Part shown: positions 32,362 through 42,143 of the stretch, piece after piece
How the letters are laid out: every line of letters starts with the position of its first letter
Position numbering within the stretch: the first letter of the stretch is position 1
Source: Trichocladium uniseriatum
Lineage: Eukaryota; Ascomycota; Sordariomycetes; Sordariales; Chaetomiaceae
Direction: 5' to 3'
Assembly (NCBI GenBank): GCA_017139535.1
Contig: WOUO01000024.1
Coordinates: forward strand, 1-64,000
DNA: 64,000 bases
Program-made: the position numbers and the translations under genes
Notes under the pieces: model-generated
Databases searched by the model: none
What the model was told of the DNA's origin: nothing
The model's input: the letters and a program-made list of their open reading frames with translations, nothing else

Positions 32362-34677
32362 ATGGCCAAACCACCGCGATTCGCGGCCGAAGAGCCCTTC
32401 CCTATCTTTCACGACGAGGTTTTCTCCCAGTCGACGCCTATGATCAGTCACGCCCCGATGCCGCCAGCCCCGAATCATGCGCGGCAACCCCTCCAGAGCG
32501 CCAACGCGAACGTTGTGCTAAACCCGCCGACCGCGAACTTCACGAAGCAATCACCCTTCAAGTCGAATGCGCGACCCTCAAATTCGCCCCTCGCCCCTCA
32601 TCCCCCATCGCATGGCAACAAGCTCAACACGGTGCAAATGATGCCCCCGAACAATGCCCAGATTTCGACAGATTCCCTCGAGAAGAAGCAGCCAGTCATG
32701 TCGCGCTTCAAAACCGTCGCGCAAAAGCCTCAACCCGAGTTCAACATGCAGTTCCAAGGCAAGGAAAATTCGCATCCCATGCTGTACCCGGCACCACCAG
32801 CTCCGTCGCAATTCAACCTCCCGTTAGAGAGCTACTATCAGAAGCCCCCAGGGAAGCGCGCCCTGATGGAAGCCGCGCCGATCAAGGAACTCAGACCAGC
32901 AAAGAAGCAGAAAGTCGACGAGCCTGTTCCCGCACCTGACTCGTTCCCACAAATCATCGACGACGGGACAAAACCGAACCACAGCTACGCGACTCTGATT
33001 GGGATGGCGATTCTCCGGTCGCCGCAGCGCAGACTGACCCTGTCCCAGATCTACAAGTGGATCTCCGAGACGTACTCATTCTACAGCGCGACCGACGCAG
33101 GGTGGCAGAACAGCATCCGGCACAATCTCAGCCTCAACAAGCACTTTATCAAGCAGGAGCGGCCAAAGGATGATCCAGGCAAGGGCAATTATTGGTCGAT
33201 TGAGCCGGGTGCAGAGCACAACTTTATGAAGGAGAAGCCCTCGAGGAAGTCGGCCGCGACAGCCGAGAACATGCCTGTCATGTCGACCCGACTCGAGCCA
33301 TCTCTCCCGCAGCCACAAACGCCTCGCGTCTCCGAACCGACATTGCCCACCCAGCTTCCGATGCCGCAGAACTCTTTCCCCCAACTACCTCCACCGCCCC
33401 AGCAACAGCTCGCCCCCGCTCCTCCGCTTCCCGAGATCTCTTCAGACGCCACAATACCTGCTTCCGACGTCGGTACAATAGATGAGTCGCTCGACAGAAC
33501 GGCCGAGAGTGAGCTGCTCCACGAGCCCGAATTATACTCGCCCATTCCCGCAGCGATGCACTCGTCGCCTCCGATTCCTAAGCGCATGGAAGCTCGCCAC
33601 AGCAATACCCCGCCTTCTCACCAGCGAGCGCACGCTTCATCAACCACAAAGTCCCGCTCGCACCGACGGAGATTCATGTCAATGGATGACAGCGGGTACA
33701 TTTCATCGCTCGAATCCTCAGCCATGCGCCCGTACCAGAACAACAAGCTCCTCACCTCGGAGGCGGACCGGCCGCGGATGAAGAGGGGATGCGCCGAGGA
33801 GGAAATCGCTCGTCTGCGCGCTTCGTCATACGACAGCCCGTCTAAGGGTCGTTCGTACGGCTACCCTCCGCCTTCGTCATCGCCCCTGCGCCAAACGTCG
33901 CACAGCGGGGCCGGCCAGATGCTTCCGCCTCTGACTCCAGCAATGAAGTTGAAGGCACCGCCGAAACCCCCGCCGTCCGTCTCGCCCAGCACAAATCTGC
34001 GACTGCACCGGCAGAACATTCAGTCCATGGTTGACTCGCCATTCCGGCGCGTCTCTGCGCTCCTCCCCGAGACGGACCTGAGTGGACAACTCACCCCCTG
34101 CTTTGAAGTCGACCAGCTGTGGTATGACATGGAGCGGAAAGCGGACGACAACACGAGCTTTGACATTTTCGACGACGCGGCACCCTTCCAGTCCATCTTT
34201 GCGCTGACCCCCCAAGTTGCCCCCAACGGATCCCCGGCAAAGCGATCGGTTAGGAAACGACAGCTCGAACGGTCGCAGTCCACCAGCGCGCTCAGTGACA
34301 CCACCAACCTGTGCCACAGCGCTTCCAACAACTCGGCGTCGTTCCTAAAGCTGCCCAGCCAGACGCCCAATCTGATGCTCGACACTCCCAGCAAAGTCTT
34401 CGCTGGCCTGCCTTCGTCCCCAAGCAAGCTGTTTCTGGACCTGCAATCGCCGAGCAAGATGCCGCTGATCAACGACGAGAACCTCGACCCCTGGGTCTCG
34501 CTCGAGGGCCTCAACACGCCGGATTTCCTCGAGGACAACGACTTTTCGGGATTCGACATGCTCGCTGGCTTCGAGAAGATCGGCGCCTCGACGAGCAATG
34601 CGCAAACTTCGAAGGCTCCTGCACCAAAGACGTCTCAGACTGGGCGTATGAATCGTTCGTACACGACTACTTTCTAG
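32362..34677 (+). CDS. forkhead transcription factor (Hcm1/Sep1-like), 771 aa
   Basis: Single exon with ATG context ACCAATGGCC. The winged-helix DNA-binding domain lies at about residues 204-295, from KPNHSYATLIGMAIL through LTLSQIYKWISETY and the recognition helix WQNSIRHNLSLNKHF to GKGNYWSIEPGAEHNFMK. No FHA domain is visible, which separates it from Fkh1/Fkh2 types and favours the Hcm1/Sep1 group that drives S-phase and spindle gene expression; that assignment is inference. The rest is disordered. A KEN box (KENS, from residue 134) and an SP/TP-rich C-terminus (repeated SPSK and TPSK) suggest APC/C turnover and CDK phosphorylation. The C-terminal acidic segment NDENLDPWVSLEGLNTPDFL may be an activation domain. 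A long leader with a probable intron precedes it. Confidence 0.9.
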   Translation: MAKPPRFAAEEPFPIFHDEVFSQSTPMISHAPMPPAPNHARQPLQSANANVVLNPPTANFTKQSPFKSNARPSNSPLAPHPPSHGNKLNTVQMMPPNNAQISTDSLEKKQPVMSRFKTVAQKPQPEFNMQFQGKENSHPMLYPAPPAPSQFNLPLESYYQKPPGKRALMEAAPIKELRPAKKQKVDEPVPAPDSFPQIIDDGTKPNHSYATLIGMAILRSPQRRLTLSQIYKWISETYSFYSATDAGWQNSIRHNLSLNKHFIKQERPKDDPGKGNYWSIEPGAEHNFMKEKPSRKSAATAENMPVMSTRLEPSLPQPQTPRVSEPTLPTQLPMPQNSFPQLPPPPQQQLAPAPPLPEISSDATIPASDVGTIDESLDRTAESELLHEPELYSPIPAAMHSSPPIPKRMEARHSNTPPSHQRAHASSTTKSRSHRRRFMSMDDSGYISSLESSAMRPYQNNKLLTSEADRPRMKRGCAEEEIARLRASSYDSPSKGRSYGYPPPSSSPLRQTSHSGAGQMLPPLTPAMKLKAPPKPPPSVSPSTNLRLHRQNIQSMVDSPFRRVSALLPETDLSGQLTPCFEVDQLWYDMERKADDNTSFDIFDDAAPFQSIFALTPQVAPNGSPAKRSVRKRQLERSQSTSALSDTTNLCHSASNNSASFLKLPSQTPNLMLDTPSKVFAGLPSSPSKLFLDLQSPSKMPLINDENLDPWVSLEGLNTPDFLEDNDFSGFDMLAGFEKIGASTSNAQTSKAPAPKTSQTGRMNRSYTTTF

Positions 34678-36247
34678 CTTCCCCGCGCGCCCTCGTTTTC
34701 CCGCCTGCATTTTTGGTTGCCGCATTCCAGAATTGCGAACGACGCAAAAACGAACGAACTGTTACGATTGATGAAAGGGGGGTAATTCTGTCCTGTCACA
34801 CAACAACAACTTGGCTTTGCGAAACTGCATGCACGCATCGGGCTGGCGCATGAGGCTTTTCGGTTTAGCGATATGCTTGAAGTTTCCTCTTGTCTCTGTC
34901 TCCTGAGGGGGATTGCGGGGGGATTTAACCCCAACTCAAATGGCGCCCCACGGCTGTTTTCCTTTTTGGTTGTTGTGGTTGTGGTTTGTTGGGACTAACT
35001 ACATGTTTGGGATTCGGGATTGCGATACACTACTACTACTCTTTCGTCAATGATAATGATGGGATGGACGGACACACAAAGGGTACGGGGTACGGGGTAT
35101 ATAACACGCACAACCGCACAGGGGCTGGGAGCATAGCATACGGGAGTCTTTTTTTTTTTTTCCTTTTCTTTGATTTTTGGGAAGCCTGGGTTTGTCACGG
35201 AGGGGTATCTGCTTTTCCGGGTTCTAATTCAGGGATGGATGGGATCGGGGTGTGGTCAGCGCTGTCTTTTGGTTTTTGTTTTCTTTTCTTCTTTTCTCTC
35301 TCGATTCAGGGGTTCTTATCCTCTGATTTGCTTCTATTATTGTTCGAGCGACTGTTGGCTTCTAGGCTTTGGGCTAGGTTCAAGGGGGTTCTGGACATCC
35401 GGGATCAGGATAAGGGGGGTGGCGGCGGCGGCTAGCCTCGGAGTTGTTTGTTTGTTTGAAGATGGGGAACGGAGGGGTGTTCTTCGTTCGGCTGTTGTTG
35501 GCTATCGAATGATGGCTGGGAATTAGTTGACCCTTTTTTCTTTTTGCCGCTGTCAATCGGCTCCGTCAATTGACGCTCTTTTTATGGTTGCTTTATGCAA
35601 ACTGCGCCTTGCATGCTCTCGTGGTGCCTCCATTCCTGTCGTGTGTTTCGGAATGTGTTTCGGAGTCAGCCTTAATGGACTTGGGGATGTCGCCGTGGGT
35701 ATGGTTGTGTACGCTTCTGGTATTATTTATTACTGTCTTTATCGGGGAAAATGGCAAGATAAAAAAGGAATCACGACGAGTGGCATAGTTGCAAAATAGA
35801 TTCGTTCGGTATGAGTCTACATCGTCCAAGGTGACATCTTCCTTCAGGACGAAAATGCCCACGTGTCTGATAATCAAGCATTCCTCCAGGGGTAATGTAA
35901 AGCAACATGGGACTTCCAACACTTCGGTAAGCAGTCCTTCGATATTGAACTGTATCCATTATGGGTATCTAAAATGGGTTCCTATGCCCTTCTGCCCAGC
36001 CTAGCCTAGTGAAATACCATGCTTCCGAAAAGTCACAAAACCTCCATGTACCAACCCACGTCTATCTCATACTGCGCCGGTGAACCAAGAACGCCAGTAT
36101 ACCCAATGCGCAACCGTTCCCATCCCGTCCTTCCCATCGGTATCCTCCCTGCCCAGCCGCACCATTACTCTACAGCCTGTCTCCACATAATTAACTGCTG
36201 CCCCCACGCCGGCCGATATCGCTCGGTCCATGGACGGCCATCCCGGT
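34678..36247. other. spacer between convergent forkhead gene and ATG101
   Basis: Two 3' flanks. The left part is T-rich on the plus strand with several T runs (T13 near 35149-35161) and poly-T words up to 35310, plausible for 3' untranslated and termination sequence. Short frames here have no motifs. Confidence 0.5.
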
Positions 36248-37112
36248 CTAGTAGATGCCCATGCGCGTGGCCCAGCCGGACGCCTCCTTCTGGTGATGGC
36301 TGCCTATGTTGATCTGGTACGGGAACGGGTTCGACTCGGTCGTCGTGATGGGCGGGATGTGGTCCTTGTGTGCGTTGGCGAGGGTGATGGCTTTCATGAT
36401 GGTGTTTTGTAGGGTTGTTTCGGAGGCCTTGCGGACTTTGGCGCGTTCTGTTTGTGTAATGAGTTAGAGATATATTTCATGTAATACCGAGGTGATATAG
36501 GAGGGGAAAACTCACCCCCCTCGGTCCTCGGCTCCGCCACCGTCACCTTGACCGTCCAGCTCTCCCAGCACACCTCGTCGTCCCCGCGCATGTTGTACCA
36601 CGTCTTGCGCCGGCGCTTCTCCAGGAACTGCACCGTGATCTGCCCGCGCCCGCTGCCTGCGCCCGCGCTTGGTGGAGGGGGTGGCGGAGGAGCAGGAGGG
36701 CTTCCCCTGGGAGACATCACCGCCCCCGTCAGACCGAGCCCTAGTCCGCCGCCGGTTTGCGTAGGTTGGTGGTGGCGCTCGGATTCGAGCTGGCGCACGA
36801 GGGCGGTCACGCGCTGGTCGATGAGTGTCTCGATCTCGGCTTCGGGGACGTAGGCGAGTTCGAGGCCTAGGACGTCGCGCGTCTGGGGGATGACGGAGGG
36901 GAAGTAGCGGAGGAAGAAGATTGTGTGGAGAATTCCTGGGGATGGCGGGGTGTTGTCAGTATCTTGGTCTTTAGGGTGGTTCGGTGTTCGAATGATGGAT
37001 TCAGGGTTTGGTGGGGAGGGGCAGGGCAGAGCTCACCGCGCACAACATCGCGCACCGAATTGGGGTCTGCAAAGGCCTCGAGGATGAACTCGGGGGCCCC
37101 GCGCTGGTCCAT
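36248..37112 (-). CDS. ATG101: autophagy protein Atg101 (HORMA), 231 aa, 3 exons
   Basis: Minus exons are 37112-37037, 36935-36516 and 36447-36248, all in frame. The order FILEAFADPNSVRDVVRG, ILHTIFFLRYFP, then QITVQFLEKRR, CWESWTVKV and a C-terminal block ending YQINIGSHHQKE...GIY matches the Atg101 family (DUF1649, HORMA fold). Atg101 binds and stabilises Atg13 in the Atg1/ULK initiation complex; it is present in filamentous fungi, fission yeast and animals but absent from budding yeast. A Pro/Gly insert (about residues 75-110, with seven prolines in a row) lies in the middle of the fold. Where animal proteins have the WF finger, this one has KTWYNMRGDD, keeping Trp followed by Tyr. Head-to-head with PEX3. 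Confidence 0.93.
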
Positions 37113-37550
37113 TGTGAATCGGGTTCTGGTGGTGCGACTATCTCGTGTGGTGTGGTGCCGGAGAGACGCCCGAAAGTGGGTGTTTTGAGGGGCAACTCAT
37201 GGAGCAATTGAGGGGCAGCCGGGATATGCGGGAGGCACGAGAAACGAGCTTGTGACGTTGCTTTGTGGAGAAGGCTTGCGCTCATGACTGCCGACCCCGG
37301 ATTCAGGGAGCCGGAGGGGGTAGGTATGCAGGGTTAGGGTTGTTTATGCGGTCCCTTGTAAACCCCCTTCCCCAGATGTCATCTCGGTATCAGCCCTATC
37401 AGACCCGCTGAGCCGAGGTCTGTAATTAGCGGAGCGATGCCGGGGGCCAGCATCTGCCATTGAACCCTGGACAAGCAGCGCGCTCAAAACGACCACAGGG
37501 CCCAAGCACATGCTCGGCAACAGCAGAGTTCAACATCGGCCCAAAACACC
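37113..37550. promoter_or_regulatory. shared ATG101/PEX3 divergent promoter (438 bp)
   Basis: Only 438 bases separate the two start codons, which point away from each other. A double telobox at 37330-37341 sits in the middle. No TATA box is obvious. Co-regulation is inference. Confidence 0.7.
37330..37341 (+). promoter_or_regulatory. double telomere-type repeat (telobox)
   Basis: AGGGTTAGGGTT, the same 12-mer as at 15899, lies 218 bases from the ATG101 start and 210 bases from the PEX3 start. This central position fits a general regulatory factor site; that is inference by analogy with Tbf1. Confidence 0.55.
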
Positions 37551-39330
37551 ATGCTCGCAGCAACGAGGAGGTGGTTCAGGCGCAACCACACGCCCATTGC
37601 CATTGGCGTGGGCGTTGTCGGCGCTGGCTATGTCGTCACCAGCTATGTTCTGGGCAAACTACGCGATGCCCGCGAACGCATGAGCAGCGATCGCATCGCC
37701 AAGGAGAAGTAGGCGATGTCCCTGATACACAACGGAAGGAGGCTTGGGCTAACAGCGACACCGTACAGCCTGCGCCGCCGTTTCGAACAGAACCAGGAGG
37801 ACTGCACCTTCACAGTCCTCGCCCTCCTCCCCACCGCGACGACCAACATCCTCGAAGCCATGGACACGGAAAAGATCACATATGAAATCCAGCAGATGAA
37901 GGGTTCGGCCCTCGCCAGGACGCGCAGCATCGGCTCTGCCACGCCGCCAAGCATATCCGAGACGAACGCGACCGATGACGATGGCCGGAGCATCATCAGC
38001 GTGAGCGTGCAGAGCGAGGCCGGCATGCACACCAGCCAGATCTCGGTGCCAACGCCTCTCACCGCCGCGAATCCAGACAGCGGGATTGCCGAGGCAGCGC
38101 CGGCCCCGTTAGCACCGCAAAAGCCACGCAAGACTAAGAGGCAGCTCTGGGACGATCTGACGATAAGCTGTAAGAGTCCTCAGAAGTTCTCTCTCCAACT
38201 CATGCTAATACAAGCGTCCTCCAATAGCAATTACACGCGCGTACACGCTCCTCTACACCCTCAGCCTCCTCACGATGCTCACACGGATACAACTCAACCT
38301 CCTCGGCCGCCGTAGCTATCTCTCGAGCGTCGTCTCGCTCGCGGCAGGCGGTGCCCCTGGGACCATCAGCCTTGAGAACAACGACGACGACAGCGGAGAG
38401 CAGGCCTACGGCAGCGACTTTGACGTCAACCGCAAGTACCTCACCTTTAGCTGGTGGCTGCTCAACCGCGGCTGGGTCGACGTGATGCAGCGCGTCGAGG
38501 GCGCCGTCCGCCAGGTCTTTAGCCACCTCAGCCCGCGCGACACAGTCACGCTCGACACCTTTGCCAAGCTCACGCGCGACGTGCGCACCTTAGTCGAGGG
38601 CAGCGCGCCCTCTCGCGGCGCCGGCACAGCGTGGCTCCCCTTCCTCCTCCCGCCACCCAACGCGGAGGAATTCGTCCTCCGCGAGTCCGGCGTCCTCGAC
38701 GAACCCTCTCCTCCCCCCTCCACCAACCCCTTCCAACAACCCTCCGCAACCCCCTCCCCAGCCCCACCCTCTTCCCCCTCTTCCGCCGCCTCCCTCCGCC
38801 GCCTCCTCGACGAAACCTCCGATCTGATCGAGTCCCCCGCCTTCTCCCACGTCCTCACCCAGATCCTCGACGCCGGCTTCTCAGTCCTCCTCAACCAGAA
38901 GCTGACCAAGGGCATCTTTGACACCCCCACCGTCTCGGCCGCCGCCGTCGATCCCGTGCTGCACAGCAGCGCGGGGTCCAGTGGTGTCAGCCGCGCGGTG
39001 CTGCTGCCCAAGATCCTCAGCGTGCTGGCGCGCCAGGCGCACGTCATTGGCAACGGCATGCCGAACGAGTACCTGCAGTCGATGGAGTCGGTGGCGGACC
39101 TCGAGGGGTTTGCGGCCGTGGTGTATTCGAGTAATTGGCAGGCGGAGATTGTGCCGGATGAGGAGGAGGTGGGGGTGAAGGGGAAGGGGTCAGTTACTAG
39201 TAGTGGTGGTGGTGGTGGAGGTTGGAGTGTTGCGGGGGCGGGAGAGTCGAGTATTGTCATGGTGGATGCGGGCGATGCGCAGACGAGCTTGTTTGATAGT
39301 GCGTGGGAGAAGGCGAGTGAGGGGAGGTGA
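37551..39330 (+). CDS. PEX3: peroxin-3 (Pex3), 553 aa, 3 exons
   Basis: Exons 37551-37708, 37769-38169 and 38228-39330 (in frame; introns of 60 and 58 nt, the first with a GCTAAC branch site). The N-terminus MLAATRRWFRRNHTP followed by a hydrophobic segment (about 16-37) is the peroxisomal membrane anchor. It is followed by LRRRFEQNQEDCTFTVLALLPT and, after exon 2, AYTLLYTLSLLTMLTRIQLNLLGRRSYL, both characteristic of Pex3. The cytosolic domain docks Pex19 for membrane protein import and, in yeasts, pexophagy receptors. Ser/Pro-rich disordered inserts lie at about 105-165 and 330-355, and a Gly-rich loop (GGGGGG) near the C-terminus. Complete and intact. Confidence 0.95.
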
Positions 39331-39749
39331 TTGATTGATTGAGGACTGTGGTTTGCGTTTTTGTAGACGTGTATTATCACTTCATGAGACATGGGCAAGA
39401 GGGGTGGGACGGCATGAATAATATATACTCTGGGATACATATTTATGGGTAGTTTGTTTGGCATTGGGAAGAGGGGTATGAATATAGCGTGGGCTTATTG
39501 ACTTGTGTATACTTGGTATTGGGTATCTATGCGCCCGCGACGTGCCCCTTTTCCCTTTACAGTTGTGTTGTCGTTCCCGACTGTAGTTTTAAACCGTCTA
39601 TATGTCTCCGGTCTAAATTTGTTGTCGACTGACGTGGTGCCGACGCCTATTCCCATAACTCTCTCCGGTTGGGAGCTAGGGGCATTCTCCCCCCTCAGCA
39701 TCTCGGGCGTCGCCGAGCCATCACCTAGATCCCTGGCCTAGGCCAACTC
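39331..39749. other. spacer between convergent PEX3 and BET5
   Basis: 419 bases of 3' flank for both genes. AT-rich near 39360-39460. No other feature seen. Confidence 0.5.
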
Positions 39750-40374
39750 TCACATCAACCCCCTAACAAACTGGTCTAGTCCCAGCTCAAACAGCTCGTT
39801 CCTCACTCCCTTACCGCCCTTGTGCTCGACCGGCGAAAGCGGGTTCTTGACCACTAACCCCCAATCAGTTAGTTGACCAATTCCCCCAATTTCTCTTCAT
39901 ATGGTATCCACGTACCGTACTCCACCCACAAGTTGATATAAATCTGGTGCAGCACGTTGCGCATGCTCAGCGTCGCCGTGTCGGTCAGCATCACCAGCCG
40001 CAGGCTGCTCGCCGTCTCGTAGTAGTGCAGCTTGTAGTGGGCCGTGCGGAAGCTCACGAAGGCATCGTCGTCGCCGCCCAGCTTGCGCACCATGTTGCGC
40101 AGCGAAAAGACGGTGCCGAAGATGAGCTTGGCGTCGTTGTCGTTGGTGGCGGTCTTGGGGATGCTGGTTGGGCCGCCGCCGCCGGCGGTGCTACTGGTGA
40201 TGGTACTGGTGGTGGTGGTTGCATCTTGGGAGGGAGGGGGGAGCCAGGTTTTGGAGTAGATGCATTCCGCTGGGTTGAGAGGAGGGTTTGTGAGCTGGTG
40301 GTTTTGTTATGAAAGAGCGCCGTGGATGGTTACGTACTATGCCGGTCAAAGATGTAGAATGAGTGGACGACCAT
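39750..40374 (-). CDS. BET5: TRAPP subunit Bet5/TRAPPC1, 164 aa, 3 exons
   Basis: Minus exons are 40374-40338, 40269-39916 and 39853-39750, in frame. The N-terminus MVVHSFYIFDRH then ECIYSKTW is the sybindin-type longin start. After a Thr/Gly-rich low-complexity insert (about residues 28-45), the conserved core LIFGTVFSLRNMVRKL, FRTAHYKLHYYETASSLRLVMLTD and INLWVEYVVKNPLSP follows. The C-terminus is LGLDQFVRGLM. Bet5 is one of the small core subunits of all TRAPP complexes, which act as the exchange factor for Rab1/Ypt1 in ER-Golgi and related traffic. Length fits the family. The intron junctions fall exactly at the family motifs, which supports the model. Confidence 0.94.
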
Positions 40375-41580
40375 GGTGATTCGGCGGGGAGGTCCCCTGG
40401 GCGAACGAGTTCGCGCCGGGGACTAGGGGTCGGGCAAAACGGTCGGGCGACGGCGTCGAGGGCGGAAACGGCGTCGGAACGGCGTGGGAAGGGCCGGGTT
40501 GCAATCGGTCGGCTCGGGGCGCGTCGTCGTCGTCGTCGGGTTTCTTCAAATGGGAGACGTCGCGAGAAGCGGACTGCTGATTGATCGGTTATGCGAGGGT
40601 CTAATCTCGAACATGGATCCCGGCCCTGGCAGCCCCAGCACCTGAGCTGAGCTGGGGCACATGCAGCCTGGCCTATGCCCGCCCTGGTACCTCGCTGTGT
40701 AAGTCACTACTTGGATGAAATCTGCCACAACCCGTGCAGTAAACTGCTCGATTATTGCATTCAGTTGCATGTAATAAGAGCCCATGCCCCGGATAGATAT
40801 AAAAGCAAAATCTCGCCAGATCATAAGAGGGGACACGTCCTGGGACTCCAAGACTGCGGTGCACCCAAGTACCCTTGAGGCTCTGGGGCGGGAATTACAG
40901 GGGCGGGGTTGTGTGGGGTTGGAGGGGCATGATGGAAATCGCAGTGGGTTGCTCCCGCCTGACGAGGCACGATCTCGAGAGCAAGTGCGACTCTGCCGAG
41001 AACGGAATCCCGCGCTTAATTAGGTCTTTCTCGAATCGAAGATCGACTTTGTTTGCTCTTCCCGCGCTTCCTAGACCCCCTGAGCGAATTAATCCACAGC
41101 CAGGCTCACCTCACACGTGCCCTCCGTTGGTCGGTGGCTTGCCCTCTCGGTCGGTGACCATTGGGCGGCCTTTGTTCCAGGGCAACCTAGTTTAGGTAGC
41201 AGAAGTGTTGCGGGCTCTTACCGCTTCTTGGCGATTCAAATTCAAGAGATCGCGTCGGCTGGAAAGGCTTGCACGCCATTCTTCTATCTATCGGACATTG
41301 AGGGTAAAGTCGAGAGTCGAAAGGAGCGCAACTGGCAGCGGTTACGAGGGAAGACGACTCGGAGTCCCAACCCAGTGGACACACCCCACGCCCCGCAAGG
41401 CCGCAAATCCGGAGCTGGACAAGCGCCAAACGAACGTTCGAGGTCTCGGCCAGCTCCCCTGCAATCCTTTGCATACAGAACCTCAGCTGTCCGCTCCTCT
41501 GGGATATATTTCGTCATTACCCATACCTCTGTTCGATATAGGACCCTCCTTTGGGGGCTGAAAGATAATCAAGCATCCAG
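40375..41580. other. spacer between divergent BET5 and the CaMKK-type kinase
   Basis: Holds the upstream regions of both genes. A short CGT repeat lies at about 40522-40539 just upstream of BET5. No RNA or coding gene was recognised. Confidence 0.5.
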
Positions 41581-42109
41581 ATGGCCGATGAAGAAGATCA
41601 CCGTCTACGAACCCGACACGCGACGTATACTCTGCCCTTGCGCCCGCGCGTCGCCGACAGCAAGACAATGCCTGTGCCGCCGGGCGTGGCCTCGCCGGGC
41701 ATCTCGGTCGAGTTCCACGGCGATCCCGATATGCAGCACACCCTGATCCATCCCCAGTGCGTCCATGTACCCGTTGCCAGTTATACAAGAAATCCTCATT
41801 GACAGTGCGCTCTATCTTCAAGCTCGGCGCCTCCTGATGTGCAGAGCTTCCCGAGCCCCATGAGGCACCATAAGAGGACGCCATCTATTCATCGCGAGAT
41901 CAAGGTGCGTGATGACGGTTCCATCCCAGGTAGTGCGAGCGTAGGTTAACACTGTTTGCAGGAAACCCTCAATGCGCGGTCCGAGTACAACGATGACTAC
42001 TTACACCGCCGCATCAATCAGTACGTCATCAAGGACGAGATAGGCCGCGGCTCGTTCGGCGCCGTGCACTTGGCCACTGACCAGTTTGGGCACGAATATG
42101 TGCGTTCTT

Positions 42110-42143
<34 letters not shown>

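Noticed and set aside
38406..39464. 352-codon frame on the minus strand
   Set aside because: Antisense to PEX3 exon 3, whose intron junctions and family motifs are clear. Composition (Ser/Thr/Arg/Pro) is typical of a shadow frame.
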